Counted from the stretch's first letter, positions 46,298 through 56,013 are shown. The stretch is DNA of 64,000 bases from Aromatoleum toluclasticum ATCC 700605 (GCF_000378245.1 NZ_KB899491.1:62001-126000); one strand, 5' to 3'. Program-made: numbers and translations. Notes: generated by a model from the sequence alone, not told the origin.

Positions 46298-46732
46298 TTA
46301 TTTCCTTTCCGCTGCGGACTTGCGCGGACCCGTCGCCGGACCGGTGCCGGCTGCGGCAGGGCTCGCAGCACTCGCCTGAGCGCCGGGAGCCTGGGCCCCG
46401 GTCATCGCGGCCCACGGCCACATGGCTGCCGACGCGAACGGATTGGCCTGTGCTTCGCCCTGTCCCTGAGTGCCCGATTCGCGCGCCTGCTGGCTCATCG
46501 CCTGCACGGCAGCTATCGCCGCGCGCTGCACCTCCAACCCCTGCGTCGTCATCTGCAGCATGCTGAGGTTCATCTTGAGCCAGTTCTCGACCGCTTTCAG
46601 GTCGGCAATGCGCTTGTCGAGCTCGCCGACGTCCAGCGTCGGCGTGATCATGCCGGGCAGGGAGAAACCCATGTTGTTCCACATGCCGCGCACGAATTCG
46701 AGCGGATCCTTCGCCGAGTTGTCATTCGCCAT
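46298..46732 (-). CDS. PhaM-like polyhydroxyalkanoate granule protein
   Basis: A 144-residue protein with the PhaM core FVRGMWNNMGFSLPGM followed by ELDKRIADLKAVENWLKMNLSMLQM, a helical region, and an Ala/Pro-rich, basic tail (GPRKSAAERK) as in Ralstonia PhaM, which activates PHA synthase and links granules to the nucleoid. No PHA synthase gene is in the window. It points to PHA storage, in line with propionate and butyrate CoA metabolism nearby. It converges with the AEC gene. Confidence 0.8.
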   Translation of the reverse strand: MANDNSAKDPLEFVRGMWNNMGFSLPGMITPTLDVGELDKRIADLKAVENWLKMNLSMLQMTTQGLEVQRAAIAAVQAMSQQARESGTQGQGEAQANPFASAAMWPWAAMTGAQAPGAQASAASPAAAGTGPATGPRKSAAERK

Positions 46733-46815
46733 GCCTCTCCCCCTCGATTGAATACGTCTTCATATTACTCCTCCTGCGTATCGGCGGGACGAGCCCTGTT
46801 CCGACTGCGCGGCGG

Positions 46816-48741
46816 CTAATCGTGACGTTTGGGCAGGCGATTCAGCAAAGCCCGCAGGCGTGCGGGCCGCACAGGCTTGTGCAGCAGGGGCAGGCCTTCC
46901 TCCTGTGCCTGACGCAGCGTTTCCGGCCCCGTATCGCCCGTCACGAGTACCGCCGGAATTTCCGTACCCTTCCACGCACGCAGGCTGCGGATCACATCGA
47001 TGCCATTGCAGCGGCCGTCGAGCCGGAAGTCACTGATGATCAGTTCCGGGATGGCCTGCTCCCGGTTCAGCAGATCGACGAGCGATTCGGTGTCCCCGGC
47101 GGCCGCGACCTTGCAGCCCCACGACGTGAGCAGGCTTTGCATGCTGCTGCGCGCCAGCGGATCGTCGTCCACCAATGCCACGTGCAAGCCGCCCAGGTCG
47201 CCTGGCATGCGCGGACCCTCGCTGGCGGCCGGTGCCGCTTCGGGCTTCGCAAGCGGCACCTCGACCGCGAAAACCGAGCCCAGTCCCGGGCTGGAGCGCA
47301 GCGTCAGATGGTGATCGAGCAGTTCGGTCAGGCGCCGCACGATGGGCAGGCCGAGTCCCAGGCCCTTGTCGCGGGAACGCTCCGGGTTATGCAGCTGTAC
47401 GAACTCCTGGAAGATCGCTTCATGCGATTCGGCCGGGATGCCGACACCGTTGTCGCGTACTTCGATGCGCAGCCGGTCACCGCGCCTGCGGCACGCCACC
47501 AGCACGCGCCCCTTGCGCGTGTAGCGCACGGCATTGCTCACGAGGTTGCTGAGGATGCGCTCGAACAGGACGGGGTCGCTGCTGATCCATGCATCCGTGG
47601 ACAGCGCCTTCAGTTCGAGGTCGCGGGCGTCGGCCCCGGGGCGCTCGTCGGCCGCGATGCGGTCGAGCAGGGGCTGCAGCGGGAAGGACCGGACATTGGG
47701 CTGCACCACGTTGGCGTCCAGGCGCGAGATGTCGAGCAGGCTGTCGAGCAGATTCTCCATCGCCGCCGCGGAGGCGGCGATGCGCTCGACGAGCCGTTGC
47801 GCATCCGATGCGTGTTCGTGCTGCGCCAACTCCGCGATGAAGAGGCCCAGCGCGTGCATCGGTTGGCGCAGGTCATGGCTCGCCGCCGCCAGGAAGCGCG
47901 ATTTCGACTGCGTTGCCCGCTCGGCCTCGTCCTTGCTTGCGCGCAACTCGGACGTTGCCGCGGCGATCTGGCGGCTCATGTCGTCATGTGCGCTCGCGAG
48001 CTGTGCCGCCATCTGGTTCACCCCGTCAGTCAGCGTGCGCAGCGTGCCGCCGCCGACGGGGGGGACGCGGGCGGAGAACTGCCCCCTGCCGATGCGTTCC
48101 ACCGTCATCGCGACCTGGCGGATCGGGCCGGTCACGCCCCGGCTCATGTAGTTTGCCAGCATCATGCTGCCGAGGAGGACGAGCACGATCGCGACGCTTC
48201 CTGTGAGCAGCAATTCGCGCTGGCGGTCGTCGAGACGTGCGCGCGACATGTCGACGACCACCGCCCCCAGCATCGGCGGCGGCGCGGCTGCCAGCGCGGT
48301 GCCCGGCGAGTGCCCGGAAAGGTCGTCATCGAGGTCGAGCGTACTCGGAACGACCGGTTCGATGATGCGCAGCGTGTTCGGCGCGTCGAGCAGGCGTCGC
48401 GAAGGCGTCAGCTGCGAGAGCAAGGGGAGCGACTCGTCCAGGTAACCGCTGCGCGCCAGCGCCTCGCCGCCGCGGTCGACGATCAGCACGCCCGTCACGT
48501 CGTCTTCGGCAAGCATCGCGGATGCGAGGCGCTGCAGCGTGTCGCGGTTGCCCGAAAACAGCGCGTACTCGCTCGCCGCCGCGAGCTGCCGGGCAAAGGC
48601 CTGCCCGCGCGCGTGATAGGCCTCTTCGTGATCGGCAACGCGCGAGCGAGTGTAGAAGGCCGTGAGCACGATGGCCAGCACCAGCATCGGCAGCACGGCC
48701 ACGAGCATCACCCGTGCGCGGACTCCCCAGGTGTCGATCAT
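46816..48741 (-). CDS. Membrane hybrid histidine kinase (HAMP-HisKA-HATPase-receiver)
   Basis: A 641-residue kinase with two membrane helices (about 10-30 and 180-200) around a periplasmic domain, then HAMP (about 200-255) and a HisKA box AAASHDLRQPMHALGLF with His289. The HATPase has NLVSNAVRYTRKG and GLGLGLPIVRRL, and a C-terminal receiver follows (about 520-635; LVDDDPLARSS, ISDFRLDG). It overlaps the end of the periplasmic-binding-protein gene by four bases, so the binding protein probably delivers the signal. The NarL-type regulator divergent at 50033 is a likely partner. Confidence 0.85.
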   Translation of the reverse strand: MIDTWGVRARVMLVAVLPMLVLAIVLTAFYTRSRVADHEEAYHARGQAFARQLAAASEYALFSGNRDTLQRLASAMLAEDDVTGVLIVDRGGEALARSGYLDESLPLLSQLTPSRRLLDAPNTLRIIEPVVPSTLDLDDDLSGHSPGTALAAAPPPMLGAVVVDMSRARLDDRQRELLLTGSVAIVLVLLGSMMLANYMSRGVTGPIRQVAMTVERIGRGQFSARVPPVGGGTLRTLTDGVNQMAAQLASAHDDMSRQIAAATSELRASKDEAERATQSKSRFLAAASHDLRQPMHALGLFIAELAQHEHASDAQRLVERIAASAAAMENLLDSLLDISRLDANVVQPNVRSFPLQPLLDRIAADERPGADARDLELKALSTDAWISSDPVLFERILSNLVSNAVRYTRKGRVLVACRRRGDRLRIEVRDNGVGIPAESHEAIFQEFVQLHNPERSRDKGLGLGLPIVRRLTELLDHHLTLRSSPGLGSVFAVEVPLAKPEAAPAASEGPRMPGDLGGLHVALVDDDPLARSSMQSLLTSWGCKVAAAGDTESLVDLLNREQAIPELIISDFRLDGRCNGIDVIRSLRAWKGTEIPAVLVTGDTGPETLRQAQEEGLPLLHKPVRPARLRALLNRLPKRHD

Positions 48742-49685
48742 GGCTTCACCTCCGGGCGCCCTTCGCGCTGGCGCAGGCGGGCGGCGATGCGCTCCGCCGA
48801 GTCCAGCCCGATCGACAGCGAGCGGGCGACATTGGGGTTCGTCGCGACCTCGAACTCGCGCGGCGACTGCGGCGGGGGCAAGCCTCCGCCGGCAAGTACG
48901 CGCCGCACGGCATCGGCGGCCTGGCGGGCGATCTGCGCCGGGGTCGAATACAGCGCCAGCAGCGCTCCCGCCCGGACATATGCGGGCGAGAATCCGACCA
49001 GCGGCGCGCGGTGGCGGTAGCTCGTCAGGAGCACGTTCTGGATCGTGTAGCTGTTGAACAGCGTGCTGTCGGGCAAAGCCAGCAGGACTGCGGGTTCGGC
49101 CAGCAGACGCTCCAGTGCGGGGTAGATCTCGTCCGCGGTGGAGATCTTCTCTATGGTTGCCGGAAGTTGCTGTTCCCGTGCGACCGCCGCCAAGCGGCGC
49201 GCCAGATCATTCGAGGCGGGACTCGCGAGCAGGGCAAGGTTGGGCTTGTGCGGCAGGGCGATGTTCAGCAGCGCGATCTGCCGATGCACGGGTTGGTCGA
49301 GGAAGATCGCCGAATACCGGTCGGCATGCGGCCCGTACTGGATGAGGTCGAACGCGTCGCGGGGGATCAGCGTGTACAGCACGGGTACCGCAGGCATGCG
49401 GGCGCCGACGGCCTTTGCCGCCTGGGTGCCTATCGTGACGACGATGCGCGCATCGGCCAGTGTCTCGCGGTCGAGCTCACGTAGGCCCAGGACCTCCATG
49501 TCGCCCTCGGGAACGTCCGGAGCCAGTGCAGTGCGCAGGGCGACCAGGGTTTCTTCGTGGGCGCCGCTGCGTTCGGCAGTGACCACCACCACGCGCGAGC
49601 CGGCGAACGCGCGACCGCAACAGACGGCAAGGATTGCAAGCGCCAGCAACAAGGTGCGCAGAAGGCGATGGTCGAGCTGCAGCAT
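48738..49685 (-). CDS. Periplasmic binding protein of the ABC-sub-bind type, sensor partner
   Basis: A 315-residue exported protein with a signal peptide (about 1-28, ending RAFAG) and the two-lobe pattern of ABC_sub_bind (TrpX-like) proteins: VVVTAERSGAHEE, IVVTIGTQAAKAV, VLYTLIPRD, and APLVGFSPAYVRAGAL. No transporter genes are nearby; instead it is coupled by ATGA overlap to a hybrid kinase, so it probably acts as a ligand-binding sensor. The frame opens further upstream to 49721, but ATG 49685 begins the signal peptide neatly. Confidence 0.78.
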   Translation of the reverse strand: MLQLDHRLLRTLLLALAILAVCCGRAFAGSRVVVVTAERSGAHEETLVALRTALAPDVPEGDMEVLGLRELDRETLADARIVVTIGTQAAKAVGARMPAVPVLYTLIPRDAFDLIQYGPHADRYSAIFLDQPVHRQIALLNIALPHKPNLALLASPASNDLARRLAAVAREQQLPATIEKISTADEIYPALERLLAEPAVLLALPDSTLFNSYTIQNVLLTSYRHRAPLVGFSPAYVRAGALLALYSTPAQIARQAADAVRRVLAGGGLPPPQSPREFEVATNPNVARSLSIGLDSAERIAARLRQREGRPEVKP

Positions 49686-49923
49686 CGGCGCTTCAGCGGG
49701 GCCGTCCCGCGAGCGTTGCACGGCGTGGGCAATCCCCGGGAAACGCCGGTGAACGACGGGTTCCGCCCCCGCGCGCGGATGTCGCGGCAGGCGTCGCCCA
49801 AAGCCGGGCCGGATGCGGAGCTCGTATGCTCATCGACTGATGATAGTTTCCGAACGCACGGTATGACAATGCGTGATGTCCGCGTGGCGGTTGTGATGAT
49901 GGGGCGTTGGAATATAACAGGGT

Positions 49924-49960
49924 AATTTTCCCCGAATTTTTGCCTGCATGGGGGGAAATT
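49924..49960. promoter_or_regulatory. Inverted repeat in the divergent control region
   Basis: AATTTTCCCC (49924-49933) and GGGGGAAATT (49951-49960) form an inverted repeat with one mismatch and a 17-base spacer, 73 bases before the NarL-type regulator start. The whole gap 49686-50032 holds no gene that I can support; it is AT-rich from about 49830 and likely contains the divergent promoters. Confidence 0.4.
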
Positions 49961-50032
49961 GCTCCTATCTTTTTGGACAGTTCCCGCGTGCTATCCTCAC
50001 GCCTTTGGAATTGCAGCATAACGGAGCGCGTC

Positions 50033-50662
50033 GTGACCCGGATTCTCATCGTCGAAGACCATGCCCTTGTACGTGAAGCCATGGCGCAGACCCTTGCGCG
50101 CCTTGAGCCCGGCGTCGAGTGCGTGGAGGCAAAGGGTTCCGAGGATGCGCTCGCCAAGCTGGAGGCCAATCCCGACTGGGACCTCGCGGTGATCGACCTG
50201 ATGCTGCCGGACCTGAACGGGTTTTCCTTGCTGGGCGTGCTCGCGAAGCGCTTCCCCGACGTTCCCACGATCGTCGTCTCCGCCCTCGACGACTCCGCGT
50301 CCATCCGGCGTGCGATGAAGGGCGGCGCCTCGGGCTTCGTGTCCAAGGCGGATTCGGGCGACACGCTGCGCGCAGCGGTGCGTTGCGTGCTGGATGGCGG
50401 CGTGTATGCGCCCGACATCGGCAATGACTCGGCCGCCAAGCGTTCCGGCGCGCCCGTGAGCGAACGCTTCGGCCTGACCGCCGGACAGACCCGCGTGCTG
50501 GAACTCCTCGCCCAGGGGAAGACCAACCGCGAGATCGCCGACCTGCTCGGCCTGTCCGAAGGCACCGTGAAGGTGCATATGTCGGCGATCTTCCGCGCCC
50601 TCAACGTCAGCAGCCGCGCCCAGGCGCTGATCGTCATCGCCCGCCACGGTTCGCGGCTCTGA
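50033..50662 (+). CDS. NarL/FixJ-family response regulator
   Basis: A 209-residue regulator starting at GTG 50033, where CGGAG lies upstream. The receiver domain (about 3-118) has LIVEDHALVREAM, phospho-Asp in VIDLMLPDLNGF, and the KAD lysine region. The C-terminal LuxR helix-turn-helix (about 145-205) has LTAGQTRVLELLAQGKTNREIA and SEGTVKVHMSAIFR. The frame is open upstream to 49907 but that part matches nothing. It is divergent from the binding-protein/hybrid-kinase pair and probably takes phosphate from that kinase. Confidence 0.87.
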   Translation: MTRILIVEDHALVREAMAQTLARLEPGVECVEAKGSEDALAKLEANPDWDLAVIDLMLPDLNGFSLLGVLAKRFPDVPTIVVSALDDSASIRRAMKGGASGFVSKADSGDTLRAAVRCVLDGGVYAPDIGNDSAAKRSGAPVSERFGLTAGQTRVLELLAQGKTNREIADLLGLSEGTVKVHMSAIFRALNVSSRAQALIVIARHGSRL

Positions 50663-50714
50663 TCCGCGGGCGGCGCGGCGCAGCCGCGTTGGTGGATGCC
50701 GCGGCAAAGCCGCG

Positions 50715-51428
50715 TTAGTGGGTCCGCCGGTTCGCCTGCAGGCGCAGCGGCATGTCGGCCGGCGACAGCCGGCCGCTCAGCTGTGGTTCATCCTCGTCGT
50801 CCGCTGCGGTCGTTGTCTCCGCATGCTCGATGTCCATGACATCGAGCACCTGCCGCGCCAGCGCACGGCAAGCGTTCGCCACCGCCGTCGGCAGGTGTTC
50901 CGGGATCTGCTTCTGCAGCAACAGCTTGGTGCCCGATAGCGCCAGCACCGGATTCAGGATGCGGTGGCGGTATGCACCCATCAATTGCGCGACGCTGCGG
51001 TCGACCGCCTCGCGCTGCCACGCGTTGGTCGGCCACTGCGTCGGCACCGCATAGGCGCGCGGGAACATCTCGAGGTCGCGTACGACGGTGCGGATATCTT
51101 CATGCGACTCGCGGAAGGGCAGCAGCACGATGTCCGACATCGCGTACAGCTTGCGGTCCATCTCCGTGCGGTTGCCGCCGCCGTCGATCACGCCCAGCCA
51201 GCCTTCGAGCGAACGCAGTTTGTCGACGACCTTGGTGAGCGCCTCGCGCGTGCGCGCATCGGCGGTGATGTAGCGGCGCCCCGCCGGACTCAGCGGTTCG
51301 CGCGACGTGTCGGTCAGCACGCAGGCGGCGCGGTGGCCCAACAGGCCCAGTCCCTGCGACAGCATGTGCGACAGGGTGGTCTTGCCCGTACCCCCCTTGT
51401 TACCGATCACACAGATGATTTCAGCCAT
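50715..51428 (-). CDS. Orphan ParA/MinD-type ATPase
   Basis: A 237-residue P-loop ATPase with a deviant Walker A, NKGGTGKTTLSHML, at the very start (MAEIICVIGNKGG), and a Walker-type VIDGGGNRTE block near residue 85. ParA proteins position plasmids, chromosomes or protein assemblies by moving over the nucleoid. No ParB gene or parS-like site is seen, so it may place some other cargo. The ATG at 51428 fits the family; a start five codons earlier is possible. The acidic C-terminal tail (DDEDEPQ) is unusual. Upstream on the same strand is the methyltransferase gene. Confidence 0.75.
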   Translation of the reverse strand: MAEIICVIGNKGGTGKTTLSHMLSQGLGLLGHRAACVLTDTSREPLSPAGRRYITADARTREALTKVVDKLRSLEGWLGVIDGGGNRTEMDRKLYAMSDIVLLPFRESHEDIRTVVRDLEMFPRAYAVPTQWPTNAWQREAVDRSVAQLMGAYRHRILNPVLALSGTKLLLQKQIPEHLPTAVANACRALARQVLDVMDIEHAETTTAADDEDEPQLSGRLSPADMPLRLQANRRTH

Positions 51429-51524
51429 GCCGGTGTTCCTCACTCGCGGCCTCCTCGCCGCACGATTGCATTATCGGCGCGGGAGGCTGGGCGCAAGGGG
51501 TGAAAAAGCGCCCGGATACGCCCG

Positions 51525-52280
51525 CTATTTCGACGCCTGCCCGTCCGCCACCCGATACACGTACAGCCGCGTCGCCCGCCTGTCGTCCACCTCGACGACC
51601 CTGTCCGGTATACGGCCGGGAATCGGAAAACTGTTGCTTACGACGAGCGCGCCGGGCGTGAGTTCCTGCTGCGCCTTGGCCCATACGCGTGCCATCGGCA
51701 CCGGCGACAGGAAGGCATAGACGAGGTCGTAGGGCTCCCACGACGCCGTAAAGAAGTCCCCGCGCCGCACGACGATCTGCGCCGTCGTGCGGGCGAGCAG
51801 GCGGCTCAGCAGCCACGGCGCGGGCGCGGCCTCCACACCGTCGCAGCGGCAGTCGGGGCGCAGGCGCACGAGCCCGCGGAGCAGCGATCCCGTGCCGCTG
51901 CCCAAGTCCAGCATATGCACCGGCCGCCCGGCTGGCAACAGGCCGGCCAGCGCGGCGATCGTCGCGCGGTTCGACAGGTAGAGCGGCACCTGGGTGCGAA
52001 AGCTCGTCCAATACACGACGAGCAGCAGCGCAAACGCGGCGAGATACCACGCCGGTGCGATTCCCGCCCGCCCGGCGACAACGAGCAGCGGCGCGAACGC
52101 CGCATGGATCGCCAGCCACCAGCGCGCGCTGCGCATCGCCGCCGCCGCGGCCGTCGCGCCCAGCGCCTGCATGCCGGCCAGCGGCCAGATGCCCGCCGGC
52201 AGCCATCCGGCGCCCGCGAACAGGAAGGCGCATGCCCAGCCGGCAATCTGGGCGAACAGGGCTTTGAGTGCAGGCGGCAT
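51525..52280 (-). CDS. Membrane-anchored class I SAM-dependent methyltransferase
   Basis: A 251-residue protein with about three hydrophobic segments in the first 95 residues, then a class I methyltransferase fold: motif I LDLGSGTGSLLRG near residue 125 and an acidic residue after beta-2 (CDGVEAAP). DLVYAFLSPVPM marks motif IV. The membrane part suggests a membrane or lipid-linked substrate, which is unknown. The ParA-type gene follows 96 bases downstream on the same strand. Confidence 0.7.
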   Translation of the reverse strand: MPPALKALFAQIAGWACAFLFAGAGWLPAGIWPLAGMQALGATAAAAAMRSARWWLAIHAAFAPLLVVAGRAGIAPAWYLAAFALLLVVYWTSFRTQVPLYLSNRATIAALAGLLPAGRPVHMLDLGSGTGSLLRGLVRLRPDCRCDGVEAAPAPWLLSRLLARTTAQIVVRRGDFFTASWEPYDLVYAFLSPVPMARVWAKAQQELTPGALVVSNSFPIPGRIPDRVVEVDDRRATRLYVYRVADGQASK

Positions 52281-52335
52281 CCGGGCGCGAGAAAGGGCAG
52301 GGGAGCGCGATCATACCGCGCCCCCCGGCGACCCG

Positions 52336-55300
52336 TCAGGCAGCCCGCGAGGTGGCCGCATGCCCCGCGTCGATGGGTTCGCGCCAGGCTGCCAGCAGTT
52401 CCGCCCTTCGCGTCGCCGCCTGCTCAATGTTGCGTGCCTTGACGTGACCGTATCCGCGTATCTGCTCGGGCAGTTTCGCGATCTCGACCGCCGCCGGCAG
52501 ACGCAGGAAGGACAGCGTCTCCAGCAACTCGACGATGTCGTGCTCGTACTGCGCGATCAGTGCCCGCTCGGCCCGCCGCTCCGCGCTGTAGCCGAAGATG
52601 TCCCACGCCGTGCCGCGCAGACGCCGCAGGCGCGCAAGCCAGCGGAACGCCTTCAGCATGCGCGCGCCGTAGGCTTTCTTGCGCAGTTTTCCCGTGTTGG
52701 GATCAGGGCGCGCGAGCAGCGGCGGCGCGAGATGGAAGCGCACCTCGTAGTCCCCCTCGAAAGTCGCCCCGACGCGCTCCCAGAAGGCCGGGTCGGTGTG
52801 GAGACGGGCGACCTCGTATTCGTCCTTGTAAGCCATGAGTTTGAAATGGCTGCGCGCGACCGCCTCCGTGAGCCGCAGCGTCGCGCCATCGCCGGCGACG
52901 CCCATCTCCGCGGCCCGCACCCGGTCGACGAGGCGGCGGTAGCGTGCCGCGTAAGCCGCATCCTGGTACGCCGTCAGCGTCGCCTCGTGCATCGCGATCA
53001 ACCCGTCGAGCGTCTCCGTTTCCCTCGGGGCGGATTGTGCGGGTTCCAGCGCCCGCGCGATCGCCTCGGGCTCGACCACCGCCCGTCGTCCCCACTCGAA
53101 GGCCAGCGCGTTCATCGCGACCGCCACCGCATTGAGCTCGATCGCCTTCAGCAGCGCCGCGCGCGTCACCGGCACCATGCCCATCTGCCACGCGTAGCCG
53201 AGCAGGAAGGCGTTCGTCGCGATGGCGTCGCCCATCAGCGCCGTCGCCATCCGCTGCGCATCGATGAAGTCCGCCGCCTGCCGCCCGGGGCCGTCCCCCA
53301 CCGCCTCGCGTATGGCGCGCTCCATGCGGCCGATCGGGAATGACCAGTCCGGATTGCGCGCGAATTCCGAGGTCGGCGTTTCCGTCGTATTCACGATCGC
53401 CCGCGTGCGCCCCGCCGCCATCTTCGCCAGCGCCTCGACGCTCGCCGTCACGACGAGATCGCCGCCTATCACCGCCTGCGCCTCGCCCGCAGCGATGCGC
53501 ACCGCGTGCAGATCCTCGGGCCGGTCGGCGACGCGGATGTGGCTGAACACCGAGCCGCCCTTCTGCGCGAGACCGGTCATGTCCAGCACCGTCACGCCCT
53601 TGCCGTCGATGTGCGCCCCCATGCCGATCAGCGCACCGATCGTCACCACCCCGGTGCCGCCCACGCCGGTCACGAGGATGCCGAAGGGCGCGGCCGTCCC
53701 CGGCAGCTCCGGTTCGGGCAGCGCGGCGATCCATGCGTCGTCGCCCGCCTGTGCGCCGCCCTTGCGCAAACGCCCGCCCTCTATCGTGATGAAGCTCGGG
53801 CAGAAGCCCTTGAGGCACGAAAAATCCTTGTTGCATGCCGACTGGTCGATCTGGCGCTTGCGCCCGAAGGGTGTCTCGACGGGCACCACCGCCATGCAGT
53901 TCGACTGCACGCCGCAATCGCCACAGCCCTCGCACACCGCCTCGTTGATGAACACGCGCCGCGCCGGATCGGGGTAGGCGCCGCGCTTCCTGCGCCGCCG
54001 CTTCTCGGCCGCGCAGGTCTGATCGTAGATCAGCGCCGTGACGCCCGGCGAGGCGCGCAGCTCGCGCTGCACCGCGTCGAGCTCGTCGCGATGCAGCAGA
54101 GGGACGTGCGGGACGTCCGCCGGGCCGTAATGGCGCTCGGTGCCGTCGGTCACGATGACGATGTTGCTCACGCCCTCGGCCTGCAGCTGGCGCACGATCT
54201 TCGGCACCGTCAGCCCGCCGTCCAGCGGCTGCCCGCCCGTCATCGCCACCGCGTCGTTGAACAGGATCTTGTAGGTGATGTTCACCCGCGCAGCCACCGC
54301 CTGGCGGATCGCCAGCACGCCCGAGTGGAAGTAGGTGCCGTCGCCGAGGTTCGCGAACACGTGCTGCTCGTTCGTGAACGGCGCCTGCCCGACCCACGGC
54401 ACGCCCTCGCCGCCCATCTGCGTGAAGGTGCCGGTGCGCCGCTCCGGCATCCACGTCGCCATGTAGTGGCAGCCGATGCCGGCCACCGCGCGGCTGCCTT
54501 CGGGGACGTTCGTCGACGTATTGTGCGGGCAGCCGGGGCAGAAAGTCGGCACGCGGTCGATCGCGAAGAAGCGATCCGACAGCGCCTTCTCCTTCGCCTG
54601 CAGGAAGGCGAGCCTAGCCTCGATGCGTGTGGACGTGAAGAATCGCCCGACGCGCGCCGCGATCACTTGCGCGATCATCGCCGGCGTCAATTCGCCCGCG
54701 GCCGGCAGCAGCCATTCCCCGTGATCCACCACGCCGCCTTCCTGCGGGATCATCGCCCATTCGCCTTTCTCGTCGAACTTCCCGACCACGCGTGGGCGGA
54801 CATCCTCCCTCCAGTTGTACAGCTCCTCCTTCAACTGGTACTCCAGCAGCTGGCGTTTCTCCTCGATCACGAGGATCTCGTCCAGCCCCTGCGCGAAGCG
54901 GCGCACCCCCTCGGCCTCCAGCGGCCACACCATGCCCACCTTGTACAGCCGGATGCCGATCTCGGCCGCGAGCGCCGCGTCGATGCCGAGGTCGTCGAAG
55001 GCCTGGCGCACGTCGAGATACGACTTGCCGCAGGTGATGATCCCCAGCCGCGGCGCTGGCGAATCGATCACGATGGGGTTCAGCCCGTTGGCGCGGCAGT
55101 ATGCCAGCGCCGCGTACAGCTTGTAGTGCAGCAGCCGCTTCTCCTGCACCAGCGGCGGATCCGGCCAGCGGATGTTGAGGCCGTCGGGAGGCAGCGCGAA
55201 ATCGGCCGGGATCACGACCTCCACGCGGCGCGGATCCACATCCACCGACGCCGAAGTCTCCACCGTGTCCGCAAGCGCCTTGAATGCCACCCAGCAGCCC

Positions 55301-55908
55301 GAATAGCGCGACAGCGCGTAGCCATGCACGCCGAAGTCGACATACTCCTGCACGCCCGCCGGCGCCAGCACCGGCATCATCATCGCCTTGAAGTAATGGT
55401 CGGTCTGGTGCGGCAGCGTCGAAGACTTCGCCGCGTGGTCGTCACCGGCCACCACCAGCACGCCGCCATGCGGCGAGGTCCCGGCCGCATTCGCGTGGCG
55501 GAACACGTCGCCGCTGCGGTCGACCCCCGGCCCCTTGCCGTACCACATCGCGAACACGCCGTCGTACTTCGCCTGCGGCGACAGGTTCACCTGCTGCGTT
55601 CCCCATACCGCGGTGGCCGCGAGATCCTCATTGACGCCCGGCTGGAACACGATGTCGTGGCTGGAAAGGTGTGTCTTCGCCTTCCACAGCGTCTGGTCCA
55701 GCCCGCCCAGCGGCGAGCCGCGATAGCCGGACACGAAGCCGGCGGTATTCAACCCCGCCCCGCGGTCACGCTCCTTCTGGATCATCAGCAGGCGCACCAG
55801 CGCCTGGTAGCCCGTCAGATACACGCGCCCCGACGCCTGCGTGTACTTGTCCTCGAGGCTCACGCTCCCCGCCGTCGATGAACGGCTGCCCGGATCGGTT
55901 TCGGCCAT
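52336..55908 (-). CDS. Indolepyruvate ferredoxin oxidoreductase, fused alpha and beta subunits
   Basis: A 1190-residue fused IorA-IorB-type enzyme, which oxidatively decarboxylates aryl-pyruvates to aryl-acetyl-CoA using thiamine diphosphate and ferredoxin or a similar acceptor. In order: pyrimidine-binding domain (about 40-290), TPP domain with PTFCPGCPHNTSTN and GDGTYFHSG, and Fe-S cysteines in CEGCGDCGVQSNC and CNKDFSCLKGFCP. A gamma-type domain (GVGGTGVVTIGALIGMG) and a long C-terminal DUF6537-like region follow. ATG 55908 is used; an in-frame start at 55956 is less likely. It points to amino-acid or aryl-pyruvate breakdown. Transcribed with the flavoprotein gene upstream (105-base gap). 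Confidence 0.87.
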   Translation of the reverse strand: MAETDPGSRSSTAGSVSLEDKYTQASGRVYLTGYQALVRLLMIQKERDRGAGLNTAGFVSGYRGSPLGGLDQTLWKAKTHLSSHDIVFQPGVNEDLAATAVWGTQQVNLSPQAKYDGVFAMWYGKGPGVDRSGDVFRHANAAGTSPHGGVLVVAGDDHAAKSSTLPHQTDHYFKAMMMPVLAPAGVQEYVDFGVHGYALSRYSGCWVAFKALADTVETSASVDVDPRRVEVVIPADFALPPDGLNIRWPDPPLVQEKRLLHYKLYAALAYCRANGLNPIVIDSPAPRLGIITCGKSYLDVRQAFDDLGIDAALAAEIGIRLYKVGMVWPLEAEGVRRFAQGLDEILVIEEKRQLLEYQLKEELYNWREDVRPRVVGKFDEKGEWAMIPQEGGVVDHGEWLLPAAGELTPAMIAQVIAARVGRFFTSTRIEARLAFLQAKEKALSDRFFAIDRVPTFCPGCPHNTSTNVPEGSRAVAGIGCHYMATWMPERRTGTFTQMGGEGVPWVGQAPFTNEQHVFANLGDGTYFHSGVLAIRQAVAARVNITYKILFNDAVAMTGGQPLDGGLTVPKIVRQLQAEGVSNIVIVTDGTERHYGPADVPHVPLLHRDELDAVQRELRASPGVTALIYDQTCAAEKRRRRKRGAYPDPARRVFINEAVCEGCGDCGVQSNCMAVVPVETPFGRKRQIDQSACNKDFSCLKGFCPSFITIEGGRLRKGGAQAGDDAWIAALPEPELPGTAAPFGILVTGVGGTGVVTIGALIGMGAHIDGKGVTVLDMTGLAQKGGSVFSHIRVADRPEDLHAVRIAAGEAQAVIGGDLVVTASVEALAKMAAGRTRAIVNTTETPTSEFARNPDWSFPIGRMERAIREAVGDGPGRQAADFIDAQRMATALMGDAIATNAFLLGYAWQMGMVPVTRAALLKAIELNAVAVAMNALAFEWGRRAVVEPEAIARALEPAQSAPRETETLDGLIAMHEATLTAYQDAAYAARYRRLVDRVRAAEMGVAGDGATLRLTEAVARSHFKLMAYKDEYEVARLHTDPAFWERVGATFEGDYEVRFHLAPPLLARPDPNTGKLRKKAYGARMLKAFRWLARLRRLRGTAWDIFGYSAERRAERALIAQYEHDIVELLETLSFLRLPAAVEIAKLPEQIRGYGHVKARNIEQAATRRAELLAAWREPIDAGHAATSRAA

Positions 55909-56013
55909 GGCGACTCCCTGCGCAAGAACTGCGTTTCCGGAACACCGCGCGGACAAGTCGCCGCGATCCGGGCAGCCTAGCCCCTCGCGTCGGACGCGGC
56001 AATGGGGCGGGGT

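Noticed and set aside
53506-55881. Plus-strand 791-codon frame opposite the indolepyruvate oxidoreductase gene
   Set aside because: Antisense to a well-supported enzyme gene; composition is typical of a GC-driven shadow frame.
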